A stretch of DNA of 64,000 nucleotides from an uncultured Saprospiraceae bacterium (GCA_937921825.1 CAKZVK010000018.1:55292-119291); one strand, 5' to 3'. Shown: positions 33,151 to 44,453, counted from the first letter of the stretch. Notes: a model not told the origin generated them from the sequence alone. Program-made: numbers and translations.

Positions 33151-36100
33151 TTATCGAGTTATAATCACTTTCTCCGTCTCTATTGTATGATCTGATTTTA
33201 TCACCTTCAGTAGGTATAGACCTCCTGGCAATTGACTGACATCAACTGCGATTTTATGACCTCTATCAACTATCTCATTAACGAGTCTTCCAGATTGATC
33301 AAATAATCCTATGCTTTGTATCTGATCTAAATCGGATAACTCTACATTCATCAGATTGCTTACTGGGTTAGGGTAGATGTTTATTTCTAGATCTGAAGCA
33401 GCTACTGCCTCTACATCTGCAAATAATTCTACAGCCTGACCATCGTTCGCTCTGGTTGATATCGGAGTAGCTCCATCTAAGAAGGTTACACCATTGATGA
33501 TATTGATACAGTAATCTTCAGTCTCACCATAGAGGTAAGTTTCGCATGGATCAGTAGCATATCCTCCAAGCTTAGCTGTGATTCTCATAGTGCAGAATCC
33601 ATTAGTTAAGCCATTAGGGATAGTAATCTGTCCATTCAGGCATTGAGCACCTGCGCCATAGGCCACAAACTCATAGTTGTCTTCGAAGTCTCCGTCGTGG
33701 TTGAAATCTATCCAACAAGACCAGTACATAACATGTGGCTTAGCACCTGCAAATCCTGGGCAGAACTGAATAGGCACTATCGTTCCTGGTTCTATGTCTT
33801 CACAGATATTTGTAAAGTCACCATAGCCACCATTATCTCCAGAAGCATTGGTCATATTGCCTACTGTACAACTTTCAATGTAATGATTAGTAGAAGTCAG
33901 TCCAGTAGATCCACACGGTGTGACTGCTGTTGCAGCTTCCACAGTGACATTGAACGTACAAGTCTCGCTGTTTCCGCAGCCATCAGTCGCCGTGTAGGTA
34001 ATCGGTGTCGTCGTTCCTACTGCAAAACTAGATCCTGATGCTGGTCCTCCTGACTGTGCCATAGAAATACAATCTGGTACTTCCATTATGAATTCTAAGG
34101 CGACATAACCATATTGATCATTCCATGTACCATCACTTAGCATTTCTACATAGTCCTGGTTGTTGTTATAGTTGTTCGGTTGACCTATGTACCAGTTACT
34201 GTAGTTGTATGGGCTACCGTCTGTCCAACTATACCATCCTTCATTATTCACATCATTCAGTCCTATCCATGCTGACTGGTAAGTCAATACATTGGCCAGG
34301 AAGTTATTCTCACCTGCAGTATTAACAGAAGCCAAATATCCTCCATTAGCAGCACATATAGCATTGGCATTGGACCAAGTCGCTGTACCTGCAGAACAGT
34401 AGTAATGATGTCCGTTATAAGACCCCATGTATACAAAGCCTGGTATCGTACTACTACAGCTAGAGCAACAACTATTAGCTACTGGTGGATTCCAACTTGC
34501 CGTTGCCGTCGAAGCGCCAGTGGCTGCTGTTACTGTAATATCTGCAGGACAAGTAAGCTCTAAGCTTTCTTCTACTGTAATCGAGAAGCTACATGTTTCA
34601 TTCGTATTACATCCATCACTGACACCGTAAGTCACTATGTAGGTACCACCCGTAAGAGTTGAACCTGGTGCAGGTCCTGACTGCTGATATACGAAGTTGC
34701 ATGGTATCTCCATGATATACTCTAACGCATAGTTATTGTATTGATCATTCCATTCTCCAGTGCTTAGTATCTCTACAAAGTCCTGATTATTGTTGAAGTT
34801 GTTTGGCTGTCCAGTATACCAGTTAGTATATGTGACAGGCTGACCGTTACACCATTCAAAAGTGCCTTCGCTATTCACGTCTGTAAGACCTATCCAAGCT
34901 GACTGTATTGTCAGTAAGTTAGCTAGGAAATTGTTTTCTTCTGCACTATTTACATCTGCAAGGAATCCTCCACTCGCCTCACAATTTTGCTTAGCTACTG
35001 GCCATGTCGCTGGCGAAATAGAGCAGTAGTATTGAGATCCTCCATAAGTACCCATGTAGATGAATCCTGGGATATTCTGTCCCATAGAGCAATCGCTACA
35101 AGTACTATTGTAAATTGGGTCACTCCAGTTAGCTACTGCGCCTCCACCAGAACACGTTAAGGTTTGGTTAGATGGACAGAAAGTGAATCCAGTACCATTG
35201 ACACAATTTACAATGACATCAAAGCTACACGTGATAGTGTTGCCACAGGCATCAGTTGCTGAGTAGCTTACAGTAGTAGTTCCACATGGGAAAGTAGCGC
35301 CTGATACATGACTGCCAGTCACTGTCGCAGTCCCACAAGGGTCTACTAGAGTCGGTGCTGTCCAGAATACAGGTGTTACATCATCTCCCACAAAGATATT
35401 CTCTGGGCAACCGACAAATTGCGGTGCCATATTTTCTATAGTAATAACTTGTGTACAGCTGGTTGTAGAGCCCGGTATTGATGGATAAGATCCTGTCCAA
35501 GTTCTATTGTAGACAAATTGTCCTGCACATGGGCCACTTGAGATCAGTACATCCGCATGGCTCACACTTACTGCTGGACACAGAGGTCCTGTCACCACTG
35601 ATACATCTCCGAGTGCGGCGATACTATAATCTCCTCCTATGCAAACTGTAGCGTCTGCCGGACAAGTTAATAGAGGTGGTGCTGTGCAATCATCATTGCA
35701 AGTTACCACGATATCAAAAGCACAAGTCGCTTCGTTGCCACATAGGTCTGTAGCTGTACAAGTAACTATAGTAGTACCTGCAGGGAATGCATCTCCTGAG
35801 TTTACAACAGTTCCATTTTGATCAGTGCAAACTACAGTAGCACTACTGCAATCATCTGTTGCTGTAGGGACTACCCATGTTGCTATAGCAGTACATGATG
35901 GTGTTCCACTTCCAGTTCCACTTCCTGTATTGCTTGACATACCTGCTAAGACTAATCCTAGAGGACAGTTAGCCAATACTGGAGGTGTATTATCTATTAA
36001 ATGAATATTCTGAATACATACTGAAGCCAATGCTGCATTGCTAGGATCAGTAGCTGTCCATGTTCTTTCTATATGCTTAGCATTAGGACAAGGTCCGTTA

Positions 36101-39100
36101 GTAACGATTACATCTGCGTAAGTAACAACTGGTGTTCCACAAGCTGCTCCAGTTGCGAAAGCCGTAGCTTGACCAGCTATAGATGGAGATGGTATCGCTG
36201 CGCTAGGGCAAGTCGTATAATCTGCTGGGCAAGTTATAGTTGGTGGTGTATTACATACAGCAGCACAGGTTACAGTAATTGTAAATGACGCTGAACTAGA
36301 ATTTCCACAGTTATCTGTTGCAGTATAGGTTACAGTTGTCGTTCCTTCACCGAATAGAGCACCTACTGTATATGCACAAGTAGGAGCGGTATTCATTCCA
36401 CAGTTATCAGTAGCGGTAGGTACTGTCCATGTAACTGGGACAGAACAATTAGTTCCTGTACCACTCACCGTAATGTTAGAAGGCATATTAGCAATTACTG
36501 GAGCCGTATTGTCTACTAGAGTTATCATCTGAGTGCAAGAAGCAGTAAGACCCGTATTAGGATCTGTAGCTGTCCATGTTCTCTGTATAACTTTTGCTCC
36601 TGTGCATGGTCCAGTCGATACTATCAGGTCGCTATGCGAGATAGTCGGTGTGCCACTACAATTAGCACCAGTAAGTGTAGCTGTTGCTACTCCTGTGTTT
36701 TCTGGTAAGGTAGAAATACCTGGGCAGCCTGTGTAATTAGCTGGACAAGTAATACTTGGTGGTGTGGAACAACCAGCACAGTTTACAGTAATTGTAAATG
36801 AAGCAGAGCTTGTATTACCACAATTGTCTGTAGCTGTATAGGTTACTGTCGTAGTTCCTTCATTGAAGAAAGCACCTACAGTATATGCACATGTTGGAGC
36901 AGTATTCATTCCGCAGTTATCAGTAGCCGTAGGTACTGTCCATGTTACAGGAACGGAACAACCACTGCCATTACCACTCACGACTATGTTAGCGGGCATA
37001 TTAGTAATCACCGGTGGTGTATTATCCACTAGATTGATTGTTTGTACACAGCTGCTGCTCAATCCAGAATTTGGATCTGTGGCTAACCATGTTCTTGATA
37101 TATTCTGAGCACCATTACATGGGCCATTAGAAAGCACTGTGTCTGTATAAGTTATTGTAGGTACACCGTTACAGTTTGCACCTGAATTAGATCCAGTTGC
37201 GACACCTGTAATAGATGGACTGCTAGAATTACTTGGGCAGGCAGTATAGTTCGTTGGACAACTGATAGCTGGAGGCGTATTGCATCCTGCACATTGTACA
37301 GTTACTGTAAAGCTTGCTGTCGTAACATTACCACAATTATCTGTAGCTGTATAGATTACTGTCGTTGTTCCTTCACTAAAGTTAGAACCATTACTGTGAT
37401 TAGTTGTCAAGGTTGCTGCACCACAGTCATCTGTTGCAGTTGGTACATTCCATGTGACAGGTACGACACAGTTAGATCCAGTTCCAGATACTGTAATATT
37501 AGTCGGCATGCCACTAATGACTGGATTGCTATTATCTACAATAGAGATGTGTTGGACACAAGTGCCTTGTAACTTATTAGAAGGGTCTGTCGCTATCCAA
37601 GTTCTTTCTACTTCCATCGCTCCTGCACATGGTCCTGAAGAAAGTACCACATCATTATAAGTCATATATGGTGTACCACTACAATTAGGGCCATCAATTA
37701 CCGAGTAAGCAAAACCTGTTACAGTTGGTCCAGGTATTCCCATTCCAGTAGCACAAGTTGTAAAGCTTGCTGGACAAGTAATGCTAGGCGGTGTAGAACA
37801 TACACCACATTCTACAGTTACTGTAAATGAAGCCGTACTTGCATTTCCACAATTGTCTACAGCAGTATAAGTTATCGTCGTTGTTCCACTAGTGAAAGTG
37901 GTTCCATTCGCAATGTTGCTAGTCAATGTAGTAGTACCACAGTTATCACTTGCTTGTGGTGCATTCCATGTAACTGGTACTTGGCATCCTGCGCCAGAAC
38001 CACTCACAGTGATATTAGCTGGTACATTTGTGATAGCAGGGGCGCTGTTATCTATTAGAGATACCGTCTGTACACAACTGCCACTAAGACCAGTATTTTG
38101 ATCTATAGCCGTCCATGTTCTTTGTATAGTTTGTGCACCAGCACAAGCACCATTAGTTATCGCATCTACATAAGTGACATTTGGTACACCTACACAGTTT
38201 GCACCACTATTTGCTGCTGTAGCTACACCAGTAATAGATGGGCTAGTAGCGCTAGAAATACAAGCTGTATAATTAGTAGGGCAGCTGATAACAGGTGGAG
38301 TAGTACATTCTATACAGTCTACAGTTACATTAAATGCTGCTGTACTTGCATTGCCACAATTATCTGTGATAGTATAGGTTACAGTAGTTGTTCCATTGCC
38401 AAAAGTGTGACCACTTTGGAAATTAGAACTGATCTGATCTATACCACAATTATCTGTTGCGACTGGCGCATTCCATGTTACAGGTACTTGACAGTTAGAG
38501 CCATTTCCTGATACTGTTATATCAGCAGGTACATTAGTAACTACTGGGAAGATATTGTCCTCCATCGTTATGGTTTGCACACAGGTACTGAATACAGATG
38601 AATCATCTGGGTCAGCTGCTGTCCAGTTTCTTTGGTAAGTCATGGCACCCATACAAGTTCCAAATGAACTCATTACATCATTGTAGCTTACGATAGGTGT
38701 TCCACAATCTGCAGAACCTGCAGTAGCTGCAGCCACTCCTGATACTGATGGATTAGGGAATGGTGACGCTGGACATAAAGTATAGTTTGCAGGGCAGCTT
38801 ATAGCTGGTGGCGTATTGCATCCAGCACATTCTACAGTGACGTTAAATGTTGCAGTGTTAGTATTGCCGCAATTATCTGTTGCTGTATAAGTTACTGTTG
38901 TAGTTCCGTCAGTAAAGCTTGATCCTGAATTATGTGACGAAGTTAGACTAGCTATGCCACAGTTGTCAGTTGCTGAAGGTGCATTCCAGTTAGCAATTAG
39001 AGAGCAGCCAGAACCTGTCGCCGTCAGAGTTATATCTTGAGGTACATTTGCTATGGTCGGTAGACTAGTGTCATTCATATCTATAACTTGTACACAGCTA

Positions 39101-41520
39101 GACATCTGAGCTGATGAAGGATCGAAGGCATTCCATGTTCTCTGTGCTGTATAAGCACCAGCACATGAGCCGAATCCTGTGATCACATCACTATAGAATA
39201 CAAATGGTGTCATACATTCAGAACTTGCTGCCGACGCAGTAGCAACACCTGCTATAGAAGGAGAAGGTAACATACCACCTGGGCAGGTAATGTATGCACT
39301 TGGGCAAGTAATATTCGGTGGTGATTGACAGCCTGAGCAGAGTACTGTTACATTAAAGCTAGCCGCTGCTGCATTGCCGCAGTTATCTATAGCGGTATAT
39401 ACTACAGTCGTCGTTCCTTCAGTGAAAGTACTTCCATTATTAGGTGTGGCATTAATCGAGGCGACACCACAATCATCCGTTGCTGTAGGTGCTCCCCATT
39501 TAACTGGGACTGCACAACCAGCTCCAGTAGCATGTACCGTAATATCACTCGGCAAATTACTAAGGGTAGGACCTCCATTATCTGTCACAACGATGCTCTG
39601 TGAGCAAGTCGTCGAAAGACTTGAGTCATTAGGATTTGTTGCTGTCCATACTCTCGTAATGTTGTATGCATTAGTACAAGAGCCTTGGCTGTTTACTATA
39701 TCGTTATAGGTTACTATCGGTGTTCCAGTACAGTTAGGGCCTCCGATTGTCGCTGTAGCTGTTCCTGTAAGTGCAGGAATAGGGTAGCCCGCAAATGGGC
39801 ATCCGTTATAATCTGCTGGGCAGGTCAGTAGAGGTGGTGAAGTGCATAAAGCACAATTCACTGTTACTGTAAAAGATAATGAAGTAGCATTACCACATTT
39901 ATCTACTGCAGTATATACCACTGTCGTGATTCCACTTGGAAAACTACTTCCACTTGCAAAGTTGGAGCTAAAAGTAGCCATGCCACAATCATCAGTAGCA
40001 GTAGGTTCACTCCAGCTAATAGGAATAGTACAGTTAGCCCCGATGCCATTAAGTGTAACATCTTGTGGCATAGAAGTAATCTGAGGGGCAGTGTTATCTG
40101 CTAGAGTTATCATCTGTACGCAGTCTACAGTCAGTGCATTGTTATTAGCTACTGTAGCTGTCCATGTTCTTTCTATAACCGTGGCATTAGCACAAGGTCC
40201 ATTATAAACTACTACATCTGTGTATGCTACTATAGGTGCACCACAACTTGGGTCACCTGCTACAGCTGTTGCTGTACCAGTTACACTTGGTGAAGTACTT
40301 GTATTAGTCGGGCAAGCATTGTAATCAGCAGGACAAGTTAATGTGGGTGCTGAATTACAGACGCAATCTACCGTTACTGTAAATGAGCTCGTAGCTGTGT
40401 TGCCACAATCATCTACTGCTGTATATATAACTGTTGTAGTCCCTTCTGCGAAGGTGTCTCCGCTATTAAAGTTAGAAGACCACGTTGCAATGTTGCAATT
40501 ATCAGTGACAGTAGGCTGAGTCCACGAAACGGCTACTTGACAGCCAGATCCATTTCCTGCTACTGTGATATTACTTGGTGTACTAGAGATGACTGGATTG
40601 GTGTCATCTACGACATTTATTATTTGGTTGCAGCTAGAAGCGAGGCTACTATTGCCAGCATCTGAGGCTGTCCATGTTCTTTGGATTTGTTGTTCTCCGC
40701 TGCACGGACCTGTAGATATTATATTGTCTACAAAAGTTACAACAGGAACGCCACAAGAAGGATCCGAGGCAGTTGCCGAAGCCACTCCAGTTGTGGATGG
40801 TGTCGTCCCAGCTATAACTGGGCATACATTGATATCCGCAGGACAGGCGATGCTCGGCGCATTACAACAGCTTCCAGTAACTGTTACATTGAAACTACAG
40901 GTAGAGGTCAGTCCACAAAAGTCTGTCGCTGAGTAAGTCACCGTTGTTGTTCCAGATGGGAAGGTCGTACCACTAAAATTAGTAGTGACAAATAACTGTA
41001 TCCCACAGTCATCTTCAGCTGTAGGCACTATCCAAGTGGCAGTGCTATCACAGTTAGTGGATAAATCTATGACGAGGTCATTGGGACAGTTTATTATAGT
41101 AGGTGGTGTCGTATCCTCTAGATATAAGGTCTGCTGGCAAGTAGAATGTAATTTAATACTTGCTGAACCAGGTGGGTACGTTGCTTCCCAGGTTCTGTGT
41201 ACTATCTTGAGGCAACCAGTATTGCTCACTATCTCATCCGTAAAACTTACGATTGGATTAGGACAGTTTGCATCCCCAGGCTGTGCGACAGGGTTTCCTG
41301 TGTTGCTAGGGTCTAGATTATCTGAAGGACAACCTAGATATGTTGCAGGACAAAATAAGGTCGGTGCTGTCAAGCACATAGCCCCTAGATTTGCCTGTGC
41401 TTCGGGTACATCAGCATTAAAACAGAAATTTTCATCTCCGTTTTCTGCTAAAAGCGCAGTGTTGAATAGCATCCCAAAGAGGAGTAGGCAACAACTGGTG
41501 AGTAAAATATTTTTCATCAT
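33151..41520 (-). CDS. Giant HYR / C-type lectin / GEVED surface protein with T9SS sorting domain
   Basis: 2,789 residues. Signal peptide (MMKNILLTSCCLLLFGMLFN), then twelve HYR-type units of about 170-180 residues (to about 2090), each pairing a Cys-rich segment (ITCPANY, RTW-A, C-Q) with a beta-sandwich ending in TATDNCG and GTTTVTYTATDNCGN. Two C-type lectin domains follow (about 2150-2275 and 2360-2485; AWIGLTDVNSEGTFEW, AWIGLNDVNNEGWYSW), each closing with a short HYR-like strand, then a GEVED domain (WIDFNHDGDFED, GETEDYCINI) and a type A sorting domain (INIYPNPVSNLMNVELS ... GGLYLLKV) that directs T9SS export and cell-surface attachment. Likely adhesin or glycan binder. Monocistronic, with its own terminator. 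Confidence 0.93.
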   Translation of the reverse strand: MMKNILLTSCCLLLFGMLFNTALLAENGDENFCFNADVPEAQANLGAMCLTAPTLFCPATYLGCPSDNLDPSNTGNPVAQPGDANCPNPIVSFTDEIVSNTGCLKIVHRTWEATYPPGSASIKLHSTCQQTLYLEDTTPPTIINCPNDLVIDLSTNCDSTATWIVPTAEDDCGIQLFVTTNFSGTTFPSGTTTVTYSATDFCGLTSTCSFNVTVTGSCCNAPSIACPADINVCPVIAGTTPSTTGVASATASDPSCGVPVVTFVDNIISTGPCSGEQQIQRTWTASDAGNSSLASSCNQIINVVDDTNPVISSTPSNITVAGNGSGCQVAVSWTQPTVTDNCNIATWSSNFNSGDTFAEGTTTVIYTAVDDCGNTATSSFTVTVDCVCNSAPTLTCPADYNACPTNTSTSPSVTGTATAVAGDPSCGAPIVAYTDVVVYNGPCANATVIERTWTATVANNNALTVDCVQMITLADNTAPQITSMPQDVTLNGIGANCTIPISWSEPTATDDCGMATFSSNFASGSSFPSGITTVVYTAVDKCGNATSLSFTVTVNCALCTSPPLLTCPADYNGCPFAGYPIPALTGTATATIGGPNCTGTPIVTYNDIVNSQGSCTNAYNITRVWTATNPNDSSLSTTCSQSIVVTDNGGPTLSNLPSDITVHATGAGCAVPVKWGAPTATDDCGVASINATPNNGSTFTEGTTTVVYTAIDNCGNAAAASFNVTVLCSGCQSPPNITCPSAYITCPGGMLPSPSIAGVATASAASSECMTPFVFYSDVITGFGSCAGAYTAQRTWNAFDPSSAQMSSCVQVIDMNDTSLPTIANVPQDITLTATGSGCSLIANWNAPSATDNCGIASLTSSHNSGSSFTDGTTTVTYTATDNCGNTNTATFNVTVECAGCNTPPAISCPANYTLCPASPFPNPSVSGVAAATAGSADCGTPIVSYNDVMSSFGTCMGAMTYQRNWTAADPDDSSVFSTCVQTITMEDNIFPVVTNVPADITVSGNGSNCQVPVTWNAPVATDNCGIDQISSNFQSGHTFGNGTTTVTYTITDNCGNASTAAFNVTVDCIECTTPPVISCPTNYTACISSATSPSITGVATAANSGANCVGVPNVTYVDAITNGACAGAQTIQRTWTAIDQNTGLSGSCVQTVSLIDNSAPAITNVPANITVSGSGAGCQVPVTWNAPQASDNCGTTTLTSNIANGTTFTSGTTTITYTAVDNCGNASTASFTVTVECGVCSTPPSITCPASFTTCATGMGIPGPTVTGFAYSVIDGPNCSGTPYMTYNDVVLSSGPCAGAMEVERTWIATDPSNKLQGTCVQHISIVDNSNPVISGMPTNITVSGTGSNCVVPVTWNVPTATDDCGAATLTTNHSNGSNFSEGTTTVIYTATDNCGNVTTASFTVTVQCAGCNTPPAISCPTNYTACPSNSSSPSITGVATGSNSGANCNGVPTITYTDTVLSNGPCNGAQNISRTWLATDPNSGLSSSCVQTINLVDNTPPVITNMPANIVVSGNGSGCSVPVTWTVPTATDNCGMNTAPTCAYTVGAFFNEGTTTVTYTATDNCGNTSSASFTITVNCAGCSTPPSITCPANYTGCPGISTLPENTGVATATLTGANCSGTPTISHSDLIVSTGPCTGAKVIQRTWTATDPNTGLTASCTQMITLVDNTAPVIANMPSNITVSGTGTNCSVPVTWTVPTATDNCGMNTAPTCAYTVGALFGEGTTTVTYTATDNCGNSSSASFTITVTCAAVCNTPPTITCPADYTTCPSAAIPSPSIAGQATAFATGAACGTPVVTYADVIVTNGPCPNAKHIERTWTATDPSNAALASVCIQNIHLIDNTPPVLANCPLGLVLAGMSSNTGSGTGSGTPSCTAIATWVVPTATDDCSSATVVCTDQNGTVVNSGDAFPAGTTIVTCTATDLCGNEATCAFDIVVTCNDDCTAPPLLTCPADATVCIGGDYSIAALGDVSVVTGPLCPAVSVSHADVLISSGPCAGQFVYNRTWTGSYPSIPGSTTSCTQVITIENMAPQFVGCPENIFVGDDVTPVFWTAPTLVDPCGTATVTGSHVSGATFPCGTTTVSYSATDACGNTITCSFDVIVNCVNGTGFTFCPSNQTLTCSGGGAVANWSDPIYNSTCSDCSMGQNIPGFIYMGTYGGSQYYCSISPATWPVAKQNCEASGGFLADVNSAEENNFLANLLTIQSAWIGLTDVNSEGTFEWCNGQPVTYTNWYTGQPNNFNNNQDFVEILSTGEWNDQYNNYALEYIMEIPCNFVYQQSGPAPGSTLTGGTYIVTYGVSDGCNTNETCSFSITVEESLELTCPADITVTAATGASTATASWNPPVANSCCSSCSSTIPGFVYMGSYNGHHYYCSAGTATWSNANAICAANGGYLASVNTAGENNFLANVLTYQSAWIGLNDVNNEGWYSWTDGSPYNYSNWYIGQPNNYNNNQDYVEMLSDGTWNDQYGYVALEFIMEVPDCISMAQSGGPASGSSFAVGTTTPITYTATDGCGNSETCTFNVTVEAATAVTPCGSTGLTSTNHYIESCTVGNMTNASGDNGGYGDFTNICEDIEPGTIVPIQFCPGFAGAKPHVMYWSCWIDFNHDGDFEDNYEFVAYGAGAQCLNGQITIPNGLTNGFCTMRITAKLGGYATDPCETYLYGETEDYCINIINGVTFLDGATPISTRANDGQAVELFADVEAVAASDLEINIYPNPVSNLMNVELSDLDQIQSIGLFDQSGRLVNEIVDRGHKIAVDVSQLPGGLYLLKVIKSDHTIETEKVIITR

Positions 41521-42051
41521 TTTAGTTTATTAGTGATCATTTGTTCTCTAATCTGTCAAACTAGCTAGTCAAGTCAGTTTGTCAATTTCAAAGTCCTATA
41601 CGTCAGGGCTTATTGTAATGCGTCCTTGGCGCTGATTTTCTAGTGTTAAAAAATGATTATCAGGTCTTATGGAAGTCTAAAAGTGAGCGATTTATAAAGA
41701 GTGATATTAATGTGTAATGAACTATATTTCAGATGATTATAGCTCTTTTGTAGTCTATTGTCTCGCAGTGAAAATATTTTGAGATTTTTCCTGATTTCTA
41801 ATTTTGTGCGATTCAATTATTGAATTCAGATCAGAGGTAACTTTTGCGCTGCCTTCAGGGAGGATTTTTTTCATTTTTTATAAATACCCTTTAATTCGGG
41901 TGCTCTAGGGCCTACGGTATTTGGACCATTAAGCTCTAGAGGTTCTATGATGAGGACAGGTCTCTTTACTCTCTAAAGACTAAAAGCTAGGAATTGATCG
42001 AGGCTTAGTTTTTTTGAGTATTCATTTTAACTTAGCTATCTAATAATATAT
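41521..42051. other. Divergent intergenic region, no gene seen
   Basis: 531 bp between the giant gene (minus) and ettA (plus). It must hold promoters for both; I found no exact TAnnTTTG box. No coding frame or clear repeat. Confidence 0.4.
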
Positions 42052-43722
42052 ATGTCAGACAACAAGGTCATTTTTGCAATGGAAGGGGTCTCTAAGACTT
42101 ATCCACCCAAGAAAAAGGTTCTCAATAATATATGGTTATCATTCTACTATGGCGCCAAGATCGGTGTCCTAGGACTGAATGGATCTGGTAAATCAAGTTT
42201 GCTGAAGATCATAGCAGGACTAGACACAAACTATGAAGGGAAGGTCACCTTTGATAAAGAATATAAAATTGGGTATCTCGCTCAGGAGCCGGAATTGGAT
42301 GAATCCAAAACTGTAAAGGAGATCGTCCAGGAAGGTGTACAAGAGATCGTAGATATCGTGACGGCTTATAATGAGGTGAATCAAAAGTTTGCCGAGCCCA
42401 TGAGTGATGATGAGATGAATAAGCTCTTAGAAACTCAAGGTGAGCTTGCAGAGAAAATGGATATCTATAATGCCTGGGAATTAGACCATACTCTCGAGGT
42501 GGCGATGGATAGCTTGCGTCTCCCGCCAGATGATCAGAAAGTCAGTGTCCTCTCAGGAGGAGAGAGAAGAAGAGTGGCATTATGTAGACTATTATTATCT
42601 AAGCCTGATATACTCTTACTCGATGAGCCTACCAATCACCTAGATGCAGAATCAGTACATTGGTTAGAGCAGTTTTTGAGTAGTTTTCCTGGGACTGTAA
42701 TAGCAGTGACCCACGACAGATATTTTCTAGATAATGTGGCAGGCTGGATCCTAGAATTAGATAGGGGAGAAGGCATACCATGGGAAGGAAATTATAGCTC
42801 ATGGCTAGAGCAGAAGGCCAATAGATTAGAACAAGAGGAAAAAACAGAGTCAAAGCGAAAGAAAGCTCTAAGGCGAGAGCTAGAATGGACCCGCTTGAAT
42901 CCTAAAGCCAAACAAGCTAAAGGGAAAGCCAGATTATCAGCCTACGAAAAACTAGCCAGTGAAGAGACTAAGGAAAGAGAATCTAAGTTAGAGCTCTATA
43001 TACCTCCTGGTCCACGTCTAGGAGACAAAGTAATAGAAGTTAATGATCTAGCTAAGTCTTATGACGGCAGAGTCCTGATGGAAGGCCTGAGCTTTTCGAT
43101 TCCGAAAAATGCGATCGTCGGTATCATCGGTGCCAATGGCGTAGGGAAGTCGACACTATTCAGGATGATTATGGGTGAGGAGCAGCCAGATGCAGGAGCT
43201 GTGACTATAGGAGATACAGTCCAGCTCAGTTATGTAGATCAATCCCACAAAGATTTGCTCCCTGAGAAGTCAGTCTACGAAATCGTGTCTGGTGGTAATG
43301 ACATCATTACGGTAGGAAATAAAGAGCTGAACGCAAGAGCTTATCTCAGTAAATTTAATTTTACGGGTCAAGACCAGCAGAAGAAACTAGAAGTCTTATC
43401 TGGTGGAGAACGCAACCGCGTCCATCTCTCTATTACTCTCAAGGAGGGAGGAAATGTACTCCTACTGGATGAGCCGACTAATGATATAGATGTCAATACT
43501 CTAAGAGCCTTAGAGGAAGGTCTAGAGAATTTTGCAGGTTGTATTTTGGTGATATCGCATGATAGATGGTTCATCGATAGACTAGCGACGCATATACTTG
43601 CATTCGAAGATGAAGGGAAGGTTAGATTTTTTGAAGGGAATTTCTCTGCTTATGAAGCGAAGAAGAAAGAAGAGCAAGGAGAATTCAAGCCTAAACGACC
43701 ACGCTTTAAGAGTCTGATTTAG
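42052..43722 (+). CDS. ettA: Energy-dependent translational throttle protein EttA (ABC-F)
   Basis: 556 residues. Two ABC domains: Walker A GLNGSGKSS (41-49) and GANGVGKST (about 358), signatures LSGGERRRVAL and LSGGERNRVHL, Walker B LLLDEPTNHLDAES and LLLDEPTNDIDV; the ARM insert and the interdomain linker are present, and it ends in FKPKRPRFKSLI. EttA binds the ribosomal E site and couples translation to the ATP/ADP ratio. Its last 17 bp overlap the convergent coiled-coil gene. Confidence 0.94.
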   Translation: MSDNKVIFAMEGVSKTYPPKKKVLNNIWLSFYYGAKIGVLGLNGSGKSSLLKIIAGLDTNYEGKVTFDKEYKIGYLAQEPELDESKTVKEIVQEGVQEIVDIVTAYNEVNQKFAEPMSDDEMNKLLETQGELAEKMDIYNAWELDHTLEVAMDSLRLPPDDQKVSVLSGGERRRVALCRLLLSKPDILLLDEPTNHLDAESVHWLEQFLSSFPGTVIAVTHDRYFLDNVAGWILELDRGEGIPWEGNYSSWLEQKANRLEQEEKTESKRKKALRRELEWTRLNPKAKQAKGKARLSAYEKLASEETKERESKLELYIPPGPRLGDKVIEVNDLAKSYDGRVLMEGLSFSIPKNAIVGIIGANGVGKSTLFRMIMGEEQPDAGAVTIGDTVQLSYVDQSHKDLLPEKSVYEIVSGGNDIITVGNKELNARAYLSKFNFTGQDQQKKLEVLSGGERNRVHLSITLKEGGNVLLLDEPTNDIDVNTLRALEEGLENFAGCILVISHDRWFIDRLATHILAFEDEGKVRFFEGNFSAYEAKKKEEQGEFKPKRPRFKSLI

Positions 43723-44413
43723 CCTTTTGTTTTTGTTTCTTCTTTTTTTTCTTCTTAGAGACCTTTTTAGTCTTAGTTGTTAGTTTACCCTCTTCTAAGA
43801 GCTTCTCTAATTTATCTAGGTCTAAAGATTCTTTTATGACGACGGTCTTTATCTCAGCTTGCTTTTTGCTCTGAGCTTTCAGTTTCTTTTTGATTTTCTT
43901 GAATCGCTTCTTGAGCTCTTTGTAGTCCTCTGCCAGTTCTACATCTTCAGAGGAAGCTTGGGGATTTGCCAGCGCTAATTTTTGTTCTTCTATCTTTTTG
44001 GTCTTGACTTTCAGAGCATGTCTGGCTACGTCTAGTTCTGTCTGTAGATGACGCAGTTGTTTTTTTGTATCAGAGCCTGCCTTTGGAGCTTCTTTGAGTT
44101 GTTTTTCTAATGTACTTGCTTTTTCTTTCCAGTGCTTTATTTCACTTTCCTGAGCTTTAGCTATTATATCCGGAAGACCTGGAGACTTCTTCAGCTTGGA
44201 GATTTCTGCATCTTTTGAGGCTATCTCAGTCTGGGCTTTGTTTTTGAATTTGGAGAGGTCGGTAAGCGCATCATTAAGTGCTAACCTATTTGTATTTACA
44301 CTTTGTCGTAGCGTATCGAGCTCCTTTCTTTTACCTCCAAATAGTAACCACCCAAGGAGTAATCCTCCCACTGCGGAAAGCGCATAATATAAGATGCATT
44401 GGATGTAGAGCAT
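43706..44413 (-). CDS. Membrane-anchored coiled-coil protein, unknown function
   Basis: 235 residues. N-terminal membrane helix (about 5-26, YYALSAVGGLLLGWLLFGG), then a long coiled coil (LSKFKNKAQTEIASKDAEI and onward) and a very basic tail of Lys runs. It is the last gene of the minus-strand cluster sharing repeat or helix-hairpin-helix architectures but lacks the shared C-terminal module. Its 3' end overlaps ettA by 17 bp. The topology suggests a membrane anchor with a cytoplasmic or periplasmic rod; the basic tail could bind nucleic acid, which is inference. Confidence 0.7.
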   Translation of the reverse strand: MLYIQCILYYALSAVGGLLLGWLLFGGKRKELDTLRQSVNTNRLALNDALTDLSKFKNKAQTEIASKDAEISKLKKSPGLPDIIAKAQESEIKHWKEKASTLEKQLKEAPKAGSDTKKQLRHLQTELDVARHALKVKTKKIEEQKLALANPQASSEDVELAEDYKELKKRFKKIKKKLKAQSKKQAEIKTVVIKESLDLDKLEKLLEEGKLTTKTKKVSKKKKKKKQKQKAKSDS

Positions 44414-44453
44414 TGAGTATTTAAAGGTGTTAATACTCAGGCAAATTAAAGAA

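Noticed and set aside
33643..41533. Many plus-strand frames of 60-180 codons across the giant gene
   Set aside because: All are antisense to the HYR repeats and have no signal, family motif or conserved start.
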